Below, one piece after another: positions 19,777 to 29,100 of a stretch of DNA of 64,000 nucleotides. The stretch is taken from the NCBI RefSeq assembly GCF_022387135.1, contig NZ_CP092462.1, positions 3,224,001 through 3,288,000 of the forward strand, given 5' to 3'. A program made the translations under genes and the position numbers. The stretch comes from Comamonas sp. B21-038 (GTDB lineage Bacteria > Pseudomonadota > Gammaproteobacteria > Burkholderiales > Burkholderiaceae_C). The notes below the pieces were generated by a model. That model was not told the DNA's origin, made no database searches, and saw nothing but the letters and a program-made list of their open reading frames with translations. Each line of letters starts with the position of its first letter. Within the stretch, counting starts at the first letter, position 1.

Positions 19777-20790
19777 ATGCAGATACCCCGTTACTGGGCG
19801 CAAGCACGCCTGCGCCATGAAACCAGCCCGCGCCATGGCGCCACCGTGCAGCGCTGGGGCTGGTCCGACCACAGCCCCGAAGCCGCACAAGCCCATGCCC
19901 AACAGCGCGCCCAGGCTGCGCTCGACCAGGTGCTCAGCGCCCCGCAACTGCGCCATCTGGATGCCAGCTTTCAGCGCATGGAACGGCTCGGTGAATATGG
20001 CCTGAATGGCCAGACCCCCATCCGGGAAGAGATCCTGGGCCAGCGCGGCCAGACCGTGATGACGCGCAACAGCTACGGCGCGCACTGCCTCAACACCCCC
20101 GATGTCGCCATCGCCGACATGGACTTCCCGCCGCAACCCCAGCCACCCAGTGCGGCACCGCTGCTGGCCGCAGCTGTCTTGGCGCTGGCGGTGGGCTTCG
20201 TCGTCTTTGCACAGGGTGGCGTGCTGCCCGCGATGGCGGTGCTGGCGGGCGGGGCCGTGGTCCTGGTGCTGTGGCTGCGGCGCTGGTTGAACCTGCGCCA
20301 AAAACAGGCCGGCAGCGCCGATCCCCGGCAGTTGGCGCTGGAGCGGGTCACCGCCTTCAGCCAGCAGCACCCCGACTGGGGTCTGCGCGTCTACAGCACG
20401 CCCAAGGGGCTGCGCATCATCGTCACCCACGAGGCCCTGCGGCCCGGCGACAGCGCGGTGCAGGATCTGTTCTCTGCGTTGCAGGTTGATCCGGTCTACC
20501 AGCGCCTGTGCCTGCAGCAGCAGTGCTTTCGCGCCCGCGTGACCGGCAAGCCCTGGCGCATGGGCCTGTCCGGCCCCAGCCCGCAGGTGCGGCGCTGGCC
20601 GGTGGCTGCCAGCCAACTGGCAGCACGCGCTGAATGGACGCATGTCTACGACCAGCAGGCAGCGCGGTACAGCGCCTGCCAGTTCATTGCGCAGCTGGGC
20701 CAGTCCCGCATGGGCATGGACATCCAGGCCCTGGTCGACTGGCATGACGAAGCCTGCCGCGCCCAGCAAAGCCAGCTGCCGCTGGCCTGA
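19777..20790 (+). CDS. Conserved hypothetical membrane protein
   Basis: A 337-residue protein that starts MQIPRYWAQARLRHETSPR. The N-terminal half has a distinctive set of motifs (RWGWSDHSPEAAQ, NGQTPIREEILGQ, VMTRNSYGAHCLNTPDVAIA) that I associate with a widespread proteobacterial family of unknown function. Two adjacent transmembrane helices lie at about residues 128-170. A second conserved region follows (GLRVYSTPKGLRIIVTHEAL, CFRARVTGKPWRM). No known enzyme motif is seen. It follows the lysS terminator, so it likely has its own promoter. Confidence 0.8.
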   Translation: MQIPRYWAQARLRHETSPRHGATVQRWGWSDHSPEAAQAHAQQRAQAALDQVLSAPQLRHLDASFQRMERLGEYGLNGQTPIREEILGQRGQTVMTRNSYGAHCLNTPDVAIADMDFPPQPQPPSAAPLLAAAVLALAVGFVVFAQGGVLPAMAVLAGGAVVLVLWLRRWLNLRQKQAGSADPRQLALERVTAFSQQHPDWGLRVYSTPKGLRIIVTHEALRPGDSAVQDLFSALQVDPVYQRLCLQQQCFRARVTGKPWRMGLSGPSPQVRRWPVAASQLAARAEWTHVYDQQAARYSACQFIAQLGQSRMGMDIQALVDWHDEACRAQQSQLPLA

Positions 20791-20871
20791 AGCCCGTTCC
20801 ATCGTCATCGATAATCAGCGCATCCCCCACCACGGGCCCATCTGGCGCCCGTTGCGCGCCCTGCTCCCGCC

Positions 20872-21495
20872 ATGAACCGACTCAAACTCCTGATTCCAGA
20901 ATGGGCCACCGAATGGGTGGACATCATCGTGCCTGCGATACAGATCACCTTGATCCTGCTGCTGGCCATCACACTCAACTACGTCACCCGCAAGCTCATC
21001 ACCCGCGTGGCCCAGCACTACCACTGGCCGCTGGAGCTGGCCGTGCCCGTCAAGGGCTTGGTGCGCTGGCTCATCATTGGCGGCACCTGCCTGTTGATTC
21101 TGGAGCGCCTGGGGGTCAGCGCCACGGTGCTGTGGACGGCGTTCTCCGGCTTTGCCGCGGTCGGCGCCGTGGCCTTCTTCGCTGCCTGGAGCGTGCTGTC
21201 CAACTTCTTCTGCGCGGTGCTGATCTTCACCGTGCGGCCCTACCGGCTGGGCGACTACATCGAGGTGCTGGACGGCCTGGACAAGCCCGGTGCCAAGGGC
21301 CGGGTGGTCGATATCAACATGCTCTACACGACACTCGAAGACTTTGTGGCGGACCGCAGCCAAAGCGTGGTGCTGCAAATCCCCAACACCCACATCTTCC
21401 AGAAGGTGGTGCGCCGCTGGACCGATGATCCCCCGCCCCAGCAGCCGCCAGAGGCCAGCCCGGCTGCGCCAGCCGATACGCCCGCCGTGCCATGA
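20872..21495 (+). CDS. Small mechanosensitive ion channel of the MscS family
   Basis: A 207-residue MscS-type channel, short for the family. It has two N-terminal transmembrane helices and a pore helix (FSGFAAVGAVAFFAAWSVLSN). The beta domain follows (RPYRLGDYIEVLD, GRVVDINMLYTTLE, IPNTHIFQKVVRRW). The C-terminus is a Pro/Ala-rich tail rather than the usual alpha/beta domain. It would release osmolytes under hypo-osmotic stress. It sits 81 bases after the preceding membrane protein gene. Confidence 0.9.
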   Translation: MNRLKLLIPEWATEWVDIIVPAIQITLILLLAITLNYVTRKLITRVAQHYHWPLELAVPVKGLVRWLIIGGTCLLILERLGVSATVLWTAFSGFAAVGAVAFFAAWSVLSNFFCAVLIFTVRPYRLGDYIEVLDGLDKPGAKGRVVDINMLYTTLEDFVADRSQSVVLQIPNTHIFQKVVRRWTDDPPPQQPPEASPAAPADTPAVP

Positions 21496-21613
21496 CACCG
21501 TGCATTCCAGGCGGCTGTCAGCGCCAGCCTACCGGTACTTGCCTCTTCGGCCCACGGCGCTGATTCGCCCCCCTGCTTAAGATCAACCATCACATGACAA
21601 CAGGAGGTGTTCG

Positions 21614-21787
21614 ATGCTTAAGTGGGCCATTATTTTTGCGGTGATCTCGTTGCTGGCCGGTGTGTTCGGCTTTACCGGTGTAGCCTCTGGCGCCGCCGGA
21701 ATCGCGAAGATCCTTTTCTTCATCTTCATCGCCATCACGGTGATTTTCCTGGTGATTGCCCTGCTGGGTGTCGGCGCCGTCGCCTGA
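21614..21787 (+). CDS. DUF1328 (YtjA-like) small membrane protein
   Basis: A 57-residue peptide, [20 protein letters not shown] onward, with two transmembrane helices and a central Gly/Ala turn ([12 protein letters not shown]). It matches the DUF1328/YtjA family in length and sequence. An excellent AGGAGG at 21603-21608 precedes ATG 21614. Family members are often stress-induced, but the role is unknown. It is followed by an intrinsic terminator. Confidence 0.92.
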   Translation: MLKWAIIFAVISLLAGVFGFTGVASGAAGIAKILFFIFIAITVIFLVIALLGVGAVA

Positions 21788-21815
21788 CCTCCGCATTTAC
21801 CAGCCATCGCTGACG

Positions 21816-21843
21816 AATGCCTGCCCCGTGCAGGCATTTTTTT
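21816..21843 (+). terminator. Intrinsic terminator after the DUF1328 gene
   Basis: AATGCCTGC, CCCGT, GCAGGCATT with a run of T. It also separates this gene from the convergent ABC transporter. Confidence 0.9.
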
Positions 21844-21887
21844 GGTCCGCCGCAGCCGAGTCGCCTTGCGGCGGCCCAGGGCACCGG

Positions 21888-23645
21888 CTAGCGCCTGACC
21901 GTCCCGGGCCGCACCGCACGCTGCGCCGCATCGAGCTGCCAGCGCCCGGTGTGGAAGGCCTGCACGCTGTCCCGGTGGGCGACGGACACCAGCGATCCGC
22001 CGCGCGCACGCACCAGCGCTACCAGCGCCGCATAGACCTCGGCCTCGGTCGCCTGGTCCAGCGCGCTGGTGGCCTCGTCGGCAAACACCCAGGCCGGGCG
22101 TTGGAGCAGCACCCGCGCAATCGCCAGGCGCTGCTGCTCCCCGCCCGAGAGCACGGCGTTCCAGGCGGCAGTCTCATCCAGCCGCTCCACCAACGGGGCC
22201 AGTTGCGCGGCGCGCAAGGCTGCCTGCAGCTGGGCATCGTCATAGTCCGCAGCGGGCTGCGGGTAGGCCAGGGCCTGGCGCAGGCTGCCATCGGGGAAAT
22301 AAGGGCGCTGCGCAATGAACATGCTGTCCATCGGCCGCTGCACCCGTCCATGCGCAAACGGCCAGATGCCGGCGAGGCTGCGCAGCAACGTGGATTTGCC
22401 GCTGCCCGAGCGTCCGCTGATCAGCACGTCCTCGCCGGCCGCCAGCTGCAAGGCCGCATTGTCGATCACCACCCGGCCATCGGGCAGCGCCACCTGCAGC
22501 CCCTGGGTTTGCAGATGGTCAGCGGCCTCCAGCGTCGGGCCCTGGGCTTGGGCCTGGGCGCGCAGACCGGCGTCAAAGCTCGCCAGACGCCGCGTGGTGG
22601 CCCGCCAGGCCGCAATATCGCTGTAGTTGTTGACGATCCAGCTGAGCGAATCCTGCACCTGGTTGAATGCCGAGGCAATCTGCATCAGCTGGCCCAGCTG
22701 GATGGCGCCGCTGAAAAAGCGCGGCGCGGCAATGATGAAGGGAAACACCACGGCGGCCTGGCCAAAGAAATTGGTGAACCAGGCGAGCTTCTTTTGCTGG
22801 CGGATCAGCAGCAGGTAGTTGCCCAGCACATCGCCAAAGCGCAGGCGCAGTTGCTCGCCCTCCACCCGCTCGCCGCCGTCCATCGCAATGGCTTCGGCAT
22901 GCTCGCGCACGCGGATCATGTGGTGGCGGTAGTTGGCCTCCAGGCGCTGTTGCTGGATATTCAGGCCCACCTGCGGCTTGCCCAGCCACAGCGATACCGC
23001 ACTGCCCACCAGGCAGTACACGACGGCCATCCAGACCATAAAGCCGGGAATATGCAGGCTGCCGCCGCCCAGCATGGCAGGCAGATCCAGGTCCATCGCC
23101 GCGCTCAGCCCCCAGAGGATGCCGACAAAGCTGACAAAGGTGACCAGGGCGTTGAGCAGCCCCATGCTGAGCGCCACGGTGTAGCTGCTGAACAGGTTGA
23201 TGTCTTCCTGGATGCGCTGGTCGGGGTTGTCCGGCATCTGCTGGCTGCCGCTGTAGCGGCCCAGCTCCATGCGGTAGAAGGCCTTGTGGGCCAGCCAGCG
23301 GCCTTGCAGGTGCTCGGTCAGCCAGCGGCGCCAGTGCCACTGCAGCAGCTGGGTGAGGTAGAACTTGTAGACTGCAATGACGATGTAGACCAGCGCCAGC
23401 CACAGAAAGCGCCAGAGCTGGTGCCAGAACACATCGGCCTGCTTGTTCTGCAGCGCATCGTAGAACACCCGGTTCCAGCTGTTGATCTGCACCAGCATGA
23501 ACACGGCCGCCAGGTTAAGCGCGACGATGGCTGCCAGCAGGCCCCAGGCGCGGACCTTGTCCTCGGAAACAAAATACGGCCGGGTCAGCGCCAGGGCCTC
23601 GCGGCCGGCAAGCGCCACACGGCGCAAAGGGTGGTGAAGGGGCAT
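21888..23645 (-). CDS. ABC transporter ATP-binding protein/permease, YddA/SbmA type
   Basis: A 585-residue half-transporter with fused domains. The ABC_membrane_2 (SbmA/BacA-like) permease occupies about residues 20-330, with helices such as AWGLLAAIVALNLAAVFMLV and the motif YRMELGRYSGSQQMPDNPDQ RIQED. The ATPase follows: Walker A SGRSGSGKSTLLR, signature LSGGEQQRLAIARVLL, Walker B WVFADEATSALD and the switch His in SVAHRDS. Relatives move vitamin B12, peptides or related substrates; the substrate here is unknown. It stands alone on the minus strand. Confidence 0.92.
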   Translation of the reverse strand: MPLHHPLRRVALAGREALALTRPYFVSEDKVRAWGLLAAIVALNLAAVFMLVQINSWNRVFYDALQNKQADVFWHQLWRFLWLALVYIVIAVYKFYLTQLLQWHWRRWLTEHLQGRWLAHKAFYRMELGRYSGSQQMPDNPDQRIQEDINLFSSYTVALSMGLLNALVTFVSFVGILWGLSAAMDLDLPAMLGGGSLHIPGFMVWMAVVYCLVGSAVSLWLGKPQVGLNIQQQRLEANYRHHMIRVREHAEAIAMDGGERVEGEQLRLRFGDVLGNYLLLIRQQKKLAWFTNFFGQAAVVFPFIIAAPRFFSGAIQLGQLMQIASAFNQVQDSLSWIVNNYSDIAAWRATTRRLASFDAGLRAQAQAQGPTLEAADHLQTQGLQVALPDGRVVIDNAALQLAAGEDVLISGRSGSGKSTLLRSLAGIWPFAHGRVQRPMDSMFIAQRPYFPDGSLRQALAYPQPAADYDDAQLQAALRAAQLAPLVERLDETAAWNAVLSGGEQQRLAIARVLLQRPAWVFADEATSALDQATEAEVYAALVALVRARGGSLVSVAHRDSVQAFHTGRWQLDAAQRAVRPGTVRR

Positions 23646-23730
23646 CGCTCTCTGCCAGCTAGGGGGGACGAGAGCAATCTAGAGGACGGGGCTGAGGCGA
23701 GGCTTAAACCCTCGCCTCTGTCAACAAGCG

Positions 23731-23758
23731 GTTCAGCCCAGCAGGTTCAGCCCAGCAG
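23731..23758. repeat. 14-bp direct tandem repeat at the nagZ stop codon
   Basis: GTTCAGCCCAGCAG occurs twice in a row (23731-23744 and 23745-23758). The nagZ stop lies in the second copy. The extra copy falls after the stop and so leaves the protein unchanged. Confidence 0.9.
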
Positions 23759-24832
23759 GTCCAGCGCGTCCTGGTAGGCCGGCTGGCGCATCAGCTCATC
23801 CCAGGGCTGGGGCACCGTCTCGGGCAACAGCGCCAGGCGGCGCGATTCCGAATCTTCGTCCGGCTGCCAGCGGCCGCTGCGCAGCGCATCGTCCATGCCG
23901 TCGAGCAACTCGTCCACATGGGCGCCCAGGCCCAGGCTCTGGTTGCACAGCAGCACCATGTCGCAGCCGGCAGACAACGCGGCCAGCGCGGCCTCGGTAT
24001 AGCTGATCACGCTGCCATTGATGCGGCGCGCGCCTTCCATGCTCAGGTCATCGCTGAAGATCGCACCGTCATAGCGCAGGCGCGTGCGCAATACGTCCTT
24101 GAGCCATTTCTCGCTGAAGCCGGCCGGGCGCTTGTCCACCTTGGGGTAGATGACATGGGCGGGCATCACCGCCGTCAGCACGCTGCTCAGCCAGGGGTAA
24201 GGCGCGGCATCCTCGGCGAGGATGGCGCTCAAGCTGCGCCCATCGATGGGGATGGCAACATGCGAATCGGCCTTGACAAAGCCATGGCCGGGGAAATGCT
24301 TGCCGCAGTTGCCCATGCCGGCCTGCAGCAGGCCATGCATCAGGCTCTTGGCCAGCATCGCCACCACGCGCGGGTCGCGGTGAAAGCTGCGGTCACCGAT
24401 GACCGAGCTTTCGCCGTAGTCCAGATCCAGCACCGGCGTGAAGCTGAAATCCACCGCGCAGGCCCGCAGCTCGGCGCCCAGCACATAGCCGGCAGCGGTG
24501 GCGGCATTCATCGCCCGCATCGCACCACTGCCCTCACGTTGGCGGTTGCCCTGGCCGTCGTCCATCCACATCTGGCCGAAATGCCGCATCGATGGCAGGT
24601 GTGTGAAGCCATCGGTGCGAAAACGCTGCACGCGCCCGCCCTCGTGGTCCACACAGATCAGCAGGTCGGGCTTGATGGCCTTGATCTGCGCGCACAGCTG
24701 CACCAGCGCCGAGCGGCTCTCCCAGTTGCGGGCAAACAAGATGATGCCGCCCACCAGCGGGTGTGCGAGACGGGCGCGGTCGGCATCGGTCAGGGCCGTG
24801 CCGGCGATATCAATGATCAGAGGAGCGTGCAT
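23747..24832 (-). CDS. nagZ: Beta-N-acetylhexosaminidase NagZ
   Basis: A 361-residue glycoside hydrolase family 3 enzyme. It removes N-acetylglucosamine from anhydromuropeptides during peptidoglycan recycling in the cytoplasm. The catalytic His-bearing loop is NCGKHFPGHGFVKADSHVAI, the nucleophile Asp is in IFSDDLSMEGARR, and substrate residues lie in DHEGGRVQRFR. No signal peptide is present, as expected. It is the last gene of the lepA-lepB-rnc-era-recO-pdxJ-acpS-nagZ run, 55 bases after acpS. Confidence 0.96.
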   Translation of the reverse strand: MHAPLIIDIAGTALTDADRARLAHPLVGGIILFARNWESRSALVQLCAQIKAIKPDLLICVDHEGGRVQRFRTDGFTHLPSMRHFGQMWMDDGQGNRQREGSGAMRAMNAATAAGYVLGAELRACAVDFSFTPVLDLDYGESSVIGDRSFHRDPRVVAMLAKSLMHGLLQAGMGNCGKHFPGHGFVKADSHVAIPIDGRSLSAILAEDAAPYPWLSSVLTAVMPAHVIYPKVDKRPAGFSEKWLKDVLRTRLRYDGAIFSDDLSMEGARRINGSVISYTEAALAALSAGCDMVLLCNQSLGLGAHVDELLDGMDDALRSGRWQPDEDSESRRLALLPETVPQPWDELMRQPAYQDALDLLG

Positions 24833-24887
24833 GGATGGATGCGAAAGAGTCAGAAACGGGCCCTGGCAGGGCCCGGAGGATCGGAAA

Positions 24888-25280
24888 TCAGAGCTTCTCG
24901 ACCACGCAAAAGCTGGCGGCGTAGTCGACCTCGTCGGTCACGGTGATATGCGCCGTCAGGCCTTGCGCCTCGAACCAGGCGGCCAGCTCGCCATGCAGCC
25001 GGATGCCGGGCTTGCCGCTGGGCAGGTTGATGACCTCGCAGTGGCGCCAGGTCATCGGCATGCGCATGCCCAGGCCCACGGCCTTGCTGAAGGCCTCCTT
25101 GGCCGAAAAGCGCGTCGCCATGTAGCGCACGCCCCGGTCGGGCCAGCGCTCGCTGCGGCGGCGCCAGACAGCCAGCTCCCCCTCGGCCAGCACCTTGTGG
25201 GCAAAGCGCTCGCCCTGGCGCTCCAGGGTCGCACGGATGCGGCGGATATCACAGATGTCGGTGCCAATACCGTAAATCAT
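24888..25280 (-). CDS. acpS: Holo-[acyl-carrier-protein] synthase
   Basis: A 130-residue phosphopantetheinyl transferase that activates acyl carrier protein from CoA. The metal and CoA motifs are [15 protein letters not shown] at the N-terminus and [17 protein letters not shown]. It follows pdxJ by 24 bases; the pdxJ-acpS pair is widely conserved. Confidence 0.96.
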   Translation of the reverse strand: MIYGIGTDICDIRRIRATLERQGERFAHKVLAEGELAVWRRRSERWPDRGVRYMATRFSAKEAFSKAVGLGMRMPMTWRHCEVINLPSGKPGIRLHGELAAWFEAQGLTAHITVTDEVDYAASFCVVEKL

Positions 25281-25304
25281 GCTGTCACAGACCTGGGCGG
25301 GCGG

Positions 25305-26075
25305 TTACAGCAGCACGCCATCGGCGCGGGCGTCGAGCGAGCGGCGGTAGGCACGCACAGCCTCGGCGTAACCCATCTCCAGCGCATCGGTCACAAAGGC
25401 GTGGCCGATCGACACTTCCAGCACCTGGGGCACATGGGTCACAAAGGGGGTCAGGTTGCGCAGGCTCAGGTCATGGCCGGCATTGACGCCCAGGCCCACC
25501 GCCTGCGCGGCCTTGGCGGCTGCCACGTAGCGCGCCAGCTGCGTGCTTTGCTCGGGCGTGCCAAAGGCGGCCGCATACGGCTCGGTGTACAGCTCGACCC
25601 GGTCGGCGCCCACAGCCTTGGCAGCGGCCATCTGCTCCGGGATCGGGTCCATGAACAGGCTCACGCGCACACCCAAGGCCTTGCACTCGTCAATCAGCGG
25701 CTTGAGGCGCTCGGCATCCTGCGGAAAGCTCCAGCCATGGTCGCTGGTGAACTGGTCCTCGCCATCGGGCACAAAGGTGGCCTGGTGCGGACGGTACTTG
25801 CGCACATAGTCCATCAGATTCTGGAAGGGATTGCCTTCGATGTTGTACTCGCGCTTGACCGGCCAGGTGGCGATCACGCCCGCGAGCTTTTCCACATCGC
25901 CGGGGCGGATGTGGCGCTCGTCCGGCCGGGGGTGCACGGTGATCCCCTGCGCGCCCGCTTCCAGGCACAGCCGTGCCGCACGCGTCACGCTGGGAATCTC
26001 CAGGTGGCGGGTGTTACGTACCAGTGCCACCTTGTTGAGGTTGATAGACAGGGCAGTTTTCACGGGGGTAGTCAT
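25305..26075 (-). CDS. pdxJ: Pyridoxine 5'-phosphate synthase
   Basis: A 256-residue TIM-barrel enzyme that joins 1-deoxyxylulose 5-phosphate and 3-amino-2-oxopropyl phosphate to form pyridoxine 5'-phosphate in vitamin B6 synthesis. Motifs: [33 protein letters not shown]-like [10 protein letters not shown], and [15 protein letters not shown] chose the start at 26075 (MTTPVKTAL), which overlaps the recO stop as ATGA; the longer open frame upstream is recO antisense. Confidence 0.96.
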   Translation of the reverse strand: MTTPVKTALSINLNKVALVRNTRHLEIPSVTRAARLCLEAGAQGITVHPRPDERHIRPGDVEKLAGVIATWPVKREYNIEGNPFQNLMDYVRKYRPHQATFVPDGEDQFTSDHGWSFPQDAERLKPLIDECKALGVRVSLFMDPIPEQMAAAKAVGADRVELYTEPYAAAFGTPEQSTQLARYVAAAKAAQAVGLGVNAGHDLSLRNLTPFVTHVPQVLEVSIGHAFVTDALEMGYAEAVRAYRRSLDARADGVLL

Positions 26076-26833
26076 AGCGATTGGATATCCATCATCAACT
26101 GGCGCGTACGCAATACCGGCTGACCACAGTGGTGTTGCAGCAGCGTACGCAACTGAACTTTTAACTCGCCGGCACACAACACGCAAGCCCTCAGAACAGC
26201 CGGATAGGGATTTGCCGCCGACAGCGCTTCCTCCAGGGCTTCCCATTGTGCACCGGTCAGGCCTGCCCTGTCCTGTCCATGGGCCTCGCGCAGGCCGGCA
26301 TCGGGCACCAGCACATAGCGCGTGGCGGGTTGGAGCGGCTGCAGCGACAGCGTCTGCGCCGCCAGCGAGGGCAGCAGCCCCAGCTCGCGCAGCAGCAGCA
26401 GCTCGAAGGCGCGCAGCACGGGTTCGAGCACATCGCCATGGTCGGTGGCCAGCACGCGCACCACACCGGCATAGATGTCGAACAGGTTGGCAAAAGGGTC
26501 CTCGCGCGCCAGCAGCCGCATCAGCAGCTCATTGAGGTAGAGGCCCGACAGCAGGCCACCGCCCACCGGCATCGTGTGGCCGCCCACCCATTCAGCACTT
26601 TTGAGCGTGTGGATGTCCGAGCCGCCCTCGCCCGCGATGCCCCAGGACAGGCGCAGCGGCTGCAAGGCCAGCAGCACCGGACGAAAGTTGGAAGTGGGTT
26701 TCTTGACGCCCTTGGCAACCAGCGCCACGCGCCCCCGGTGGCGGGTAAAGCACTCCAGCACCAGGCTGGATTCACTCCAGTCATACCGGTGCAGGATATA
26801 GGCCGGTTCCTCGTTGACGCGCTTGACAGCCAT
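26072..26833 (-). CDS. recO: DNA repair protein RecO
   Basis: A 253-residue RecFOR-pathway mediator that helps load RecA onto SSB-coated gaps and anneals strands. The OB fold is at the N-terminus ([32 protein letters not shown]), followed by the helical domain ([20 protein letters not shown]). Length is usual. It sits between era and pdxJ, as in many betaproteobacteria, with a 106-bp gap from era. Confidence 0.94.
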   Translation of the reverse strand: MAVKRVNEEPAYILHRYDWSESSLVLECFTRHRGRVALVAKGVKKPTSNFRPVLLALQPLRLSWGIAGEGGSDIHTLKSAEWVGGHTMPVGGGLLSGLYLNELLMRLLAREDPFANLFDIYAGVVRVLATDHGDVLEPVLRAFELLLLRELGLLPSLAAQTLSLQPLQPATRYVLVPDAGLREAHGQDRAGLTGAQWEALEEALSAANPYPAVLRACVLCAGELKVQLRTLLQHHCGQPVLRTRQLMMDIQSL

Positions 26834-26853
26834 GGCTCAGGGGGTTGCATTGC

Positions 26854-26912
26854 GTGGCCCGCGCGGGGCCACAGAAGAGGTCGGTATCACGCACGGGGCG
26901 CGCAACCCGTGC
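26854..26912. repeat. Two short hairpins in the era-recO gap
   Basis: GTGGCCC (26854-26860) pairs with GGGCCAC (26866-26872), and GCACGGG (26891-26897) pairs with CCCGTGC (26906-26912). Neither is followed by a T-run. They may mark a processing or pausing site in the polycistronic message. Confidence 0.4.
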
Positions 26913-26939
26913 ATAGCAGACGGTGCGCCAGGGTTGTGC

Positions 26940-28016
26940 TTATTCGTAGCCGAAGGACTTGACCCGGGCCTCGTCATCGGCCCAGCCGGACTTGACCTTG
27001 ACCCAGACCTCCAGGAACACCTTGGCGTCCAGCAGCTTTTCCAGCTCCTGGCGCGCTTCGGTGCTGATGCGCTTGAGCTTTTCACCCTTCTCGCCAATCA
27101 CCATCGCCTTGTGGCCATCGCGCTCGACGACGATGGTCGCGGCAATGCGCATGAAGCGGCCATGTGTCTTGCTGGGCTCTTCGTCGAACTTGTCGATGAC
27201 AACGGTCGAGGTGTAGGGCAGCTCATCGCCGGTAAAGCGGAAGAGCTTTTCGCGCACCGTCTCGGACGCCAGGAACTTCTCGCTGCGGTCGGTCAGCTCT
27301 TCGGGACCGTAGAACCAAGCCTGCTCGGGCAGGTATTTTTCGCAGATGCCGAACAGGCGCTCGATATCGCCCTTGTTCTTGGCCGACATCGGTACGAACT
27401 CGGCAAAGGGGTGGCGCTCCTGCATGTCACGCAGCCAGGGCGCAATCTCGTGGCGGCGGTGCACGGTGTCGAGCTTGTTGGCGATCAGCAAGGTCGGAAT
27501 GCCGGGCTTGAACAGCGACAGCACCTTGGCATCGGCCAGCGTAAAGCTGCCCGCTTCGACGACGAACAGGATCAGGTCCACATCACCGATGGCACCCATC
27601 ACCGTCTTGTTGAGCGACTTGTTCAACGCGCGCGAATGGCGGGTCTGGAAGCCGGGCGTATCGACAAACACGAACTGGGTGTTGTCCTGCGTGCGGATAC
27701 CGGTGATGCGGTGGCGTGTGGTCTGCGCCTTGCGCGAGGTGATCGAGATCTTCTGGCCGACCAGCGCATTCATCAACGTGGACTTGCCCACATTGGGCTT
27801 GCCAACGATGGCGATCAGGCCGCAGCGCTGGGGGCCGGTTGGCGCGGCAGGCGCCTCGGCCTGGCCGGCATCGGGGGCGCTGACGCGCGCCACGGTCGCA
27901 CCGGGCTTGGCGGCGGCCAGCATCGCGTCCAGGTCGGAGAGGGTCTGGCCCGAAGGCAGCAGCTCTGCAGGGGCTTGGCCAGCAGCGCTTGGAGAAGGAG
28001 ATTTTTTCGAGGTCAT
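26940..28016 (-). CDS. era: GTPase Era with N-terminal extension
   Basis: A 358-residue Ras-like GTPase that binds the 3' end of 16S rRNA during 30S assembly. The GTPase motifs are intact: G1 [15 protein letters not shown]3 VDTPG and G4 NKLD. The C-terminal KH domain includes [18 protein letters not shown]. Era is usually about 300 residues. Here about 65 extra residues precede the G1 region, rich in Ala/Ser/Pro (starting [14 protein letters not shown]). The start is 6 bases after the rnc stop, which supports the long form. The extension looks disordered. Confidence 0.95.
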   Translation of the reverse strand: MTSKKSPSPSAAGQAPAELLPSGQTLSDLDAMLAAAKPGATVARVSAPDAGQAEAPAAPTGPQRCGLIAIVGKPNVGKSTLMNALVGQKISITSRKAQTTRHRITGIRTQDNTQFVFVDTPGFQTRHSRALNKSLNKTVMGAIGDVDLILFVVEAGSFTLADAKVLSLFKPGIPTLLIANKLDTVHRRHEIAPWLRDMQERHPFAEFVPMSAKNKGDIERLFGICEKYLPEQAWFYGPEELTDRSEKFLASETVREKLFRFTGDELPYTSTVVIDKFDEEPSKTHGRFMRIAATIVVERDGHKAMVIGEKGEKLKRISTEARQELEKLLDAKVFLEVWVKVKSGWADDEARVKSFGYE

Positions 28017-28022
28017 AAAAGC

Positions 28023-28706
28023 TTAGCGATGCTGGGTCTGCAGTTGTTGCAACATGATGGCGGCTGCCGCCTGCTCGGCCGCGCGGCGCGATGCGCCAGC
28101 GCCTCCGCTGCGGGCCTGGAAGGCCGGCACCACACAGTCGACATGGAAAGTCTGCGCATGCGCAGCACCGGTGGTGCCGGTCACCACATACTCCGGCACC
28201 GATTTCTTGCGTGCCTGCAGCCACTCCTGCAACGCCGTCTTGGCATCCTTGGACGCGGCGGGCATGTGCTGCGAGATCTCGACACGCTCATAGAGATGAT
28301 GCACGATCGCCTCGGCCTGCGTATAGCCGGCATCCAAGTAAACCGCTCCAATAATCGCCTCGACCGCATCGGCCAGAATCGAAGGACGCTCGCGTCCGCC
28401 CGATTTGGACTCGCCCTCCCCCAGACGCAGCACCTTGGCCAGCTGCAGGCGCAGCGCAATCTGGTGCAAGGTGTCCTGCTTGACCAGGTTGGCCCGCATG
28501 CGCGAGAGCTCGCCTTCCGGGGTGCCCTTGAGCTTCTGGAACAGCATCGTCGATACCGCCAGGCCCAGCACCGAGTCACCCAGAAACTCCAGGCGCTCAT
28601 TGTGATCCGCACAAAAACTACGGTGCGTTACCGCTCGCTGCAGCAACGCACCGTTCGCAAAGGAATACTGCAGGCGTTCCTGCAATCGGCTGAGTTCTGA
28701 TTCCAC
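28023..28706 (-). CDS. rnc: Ribonuclease III
   Basis: A 227-residue double-strand RNA endonuclease that processes rRNA precursors and regulates some mRNAs. The signature NERLEFLGDSVLGLAVST carries catalytic acidic residues, and DAVEAIIGAVYLDAG gives the second acidic cluster. A dsRNA-binding domain lies at the C-terminus (DAKTALQEWLQARKKSVPEY). The gene abuts the DUF4845 stop and is followed at once by era, the classic rnc-era pairing. Confidence 0.97.
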   Translation of the reverse strand: MESELSRLQERLQYSFANGALLQRAVTHRSFCADHNERLEFLGDSVLGLAVSTMLFQKLKGTPEGELSRMRANLVKQDTLHQIALRLQLAKVLRLGEGESKSGGRERPSILADAVEAIIGAVYLDAGYTQAEAIVHHLYERVEISQHMPAASKDAKTALQEWLQARKKSVPEYVVTGTTGAAHAQTFHVDCVVPAFQARSGGAGASRRAAEQAAAAIMLQQLQTQHR

Positions 28707-29075
28707 CTACTTCACACTATCGTTAAAACGGAAGACCAGATAGGCCGGCCCGTACAGCGGGATATCGCGCTCGTAGCTGTACGACACCACAATCTTGCCG
28801 TCCGTGTCCTTGGTCACTTCCAGATCATTGGCATTGACCGAGGTCATGTCATCAATGGCCTGCGAGCGCTCATAGATGGCACGCACTTCCTGCACCGTAG
28901 TGCCCTGGCGCGCGGCCTTGACCGCGGCCTTCTTGATGTTCATGTTCTCGATCACGATCGGGACGGCCTTGCTGCCCACAATGGCCAAGGCCACGATGAT
29001 GAAACCCCAGAGCACCACACCGATGAACGACATGCCGCGCTGGCGGTGCCTTGGTGCTTGTTTCATAGTCTGCAT
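28707..29075 (-). CDS. DUF4845 domain membrane protein
   Basis: A 122-residue protein with one N-terminal transmembrane helix (MSFIGVVLWGFIIVALAIVG) and a periplasmic domain (KAAVKAARQGTTVQEVRAIY). It matches DUF4845, always found between lepB and rnc in this group. The RGMSFI start of the helix resembles type IV pilin-like N-termini. Function is unknown. ATG 29075 has AGAGGG upstream and is preferred to a TTG two codons earlier. Confidence 0.9.
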   Translation of the reverse strand: MQTMKQAPRHRQRGMSFIGVVLWGFIIVALAIVGSKAVPIVIENMNIKKAAVKAARQGTTVQEVRAIYERSQAIDDMTSVNANDLEVTKDTDGKIVVSYSYERDIPLYGPAYLVFRFNDSVK

Positions 29076-29100
29076 AGCCAATCCCTCTTAGAAAACTTTT

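Noticed and set aside
18079..20808. 909-codon minus-strand frame
   Set aside because: It spans lysS, its terminator and the next gene. A real gene would not cover both, and its composition is a GC artefact.
26854..26912. Terminator between era and recO
   Set aside because: The stems lack T-runs on the minus strand, and the genes around form a conserved operon, so I list them only as hairpins.
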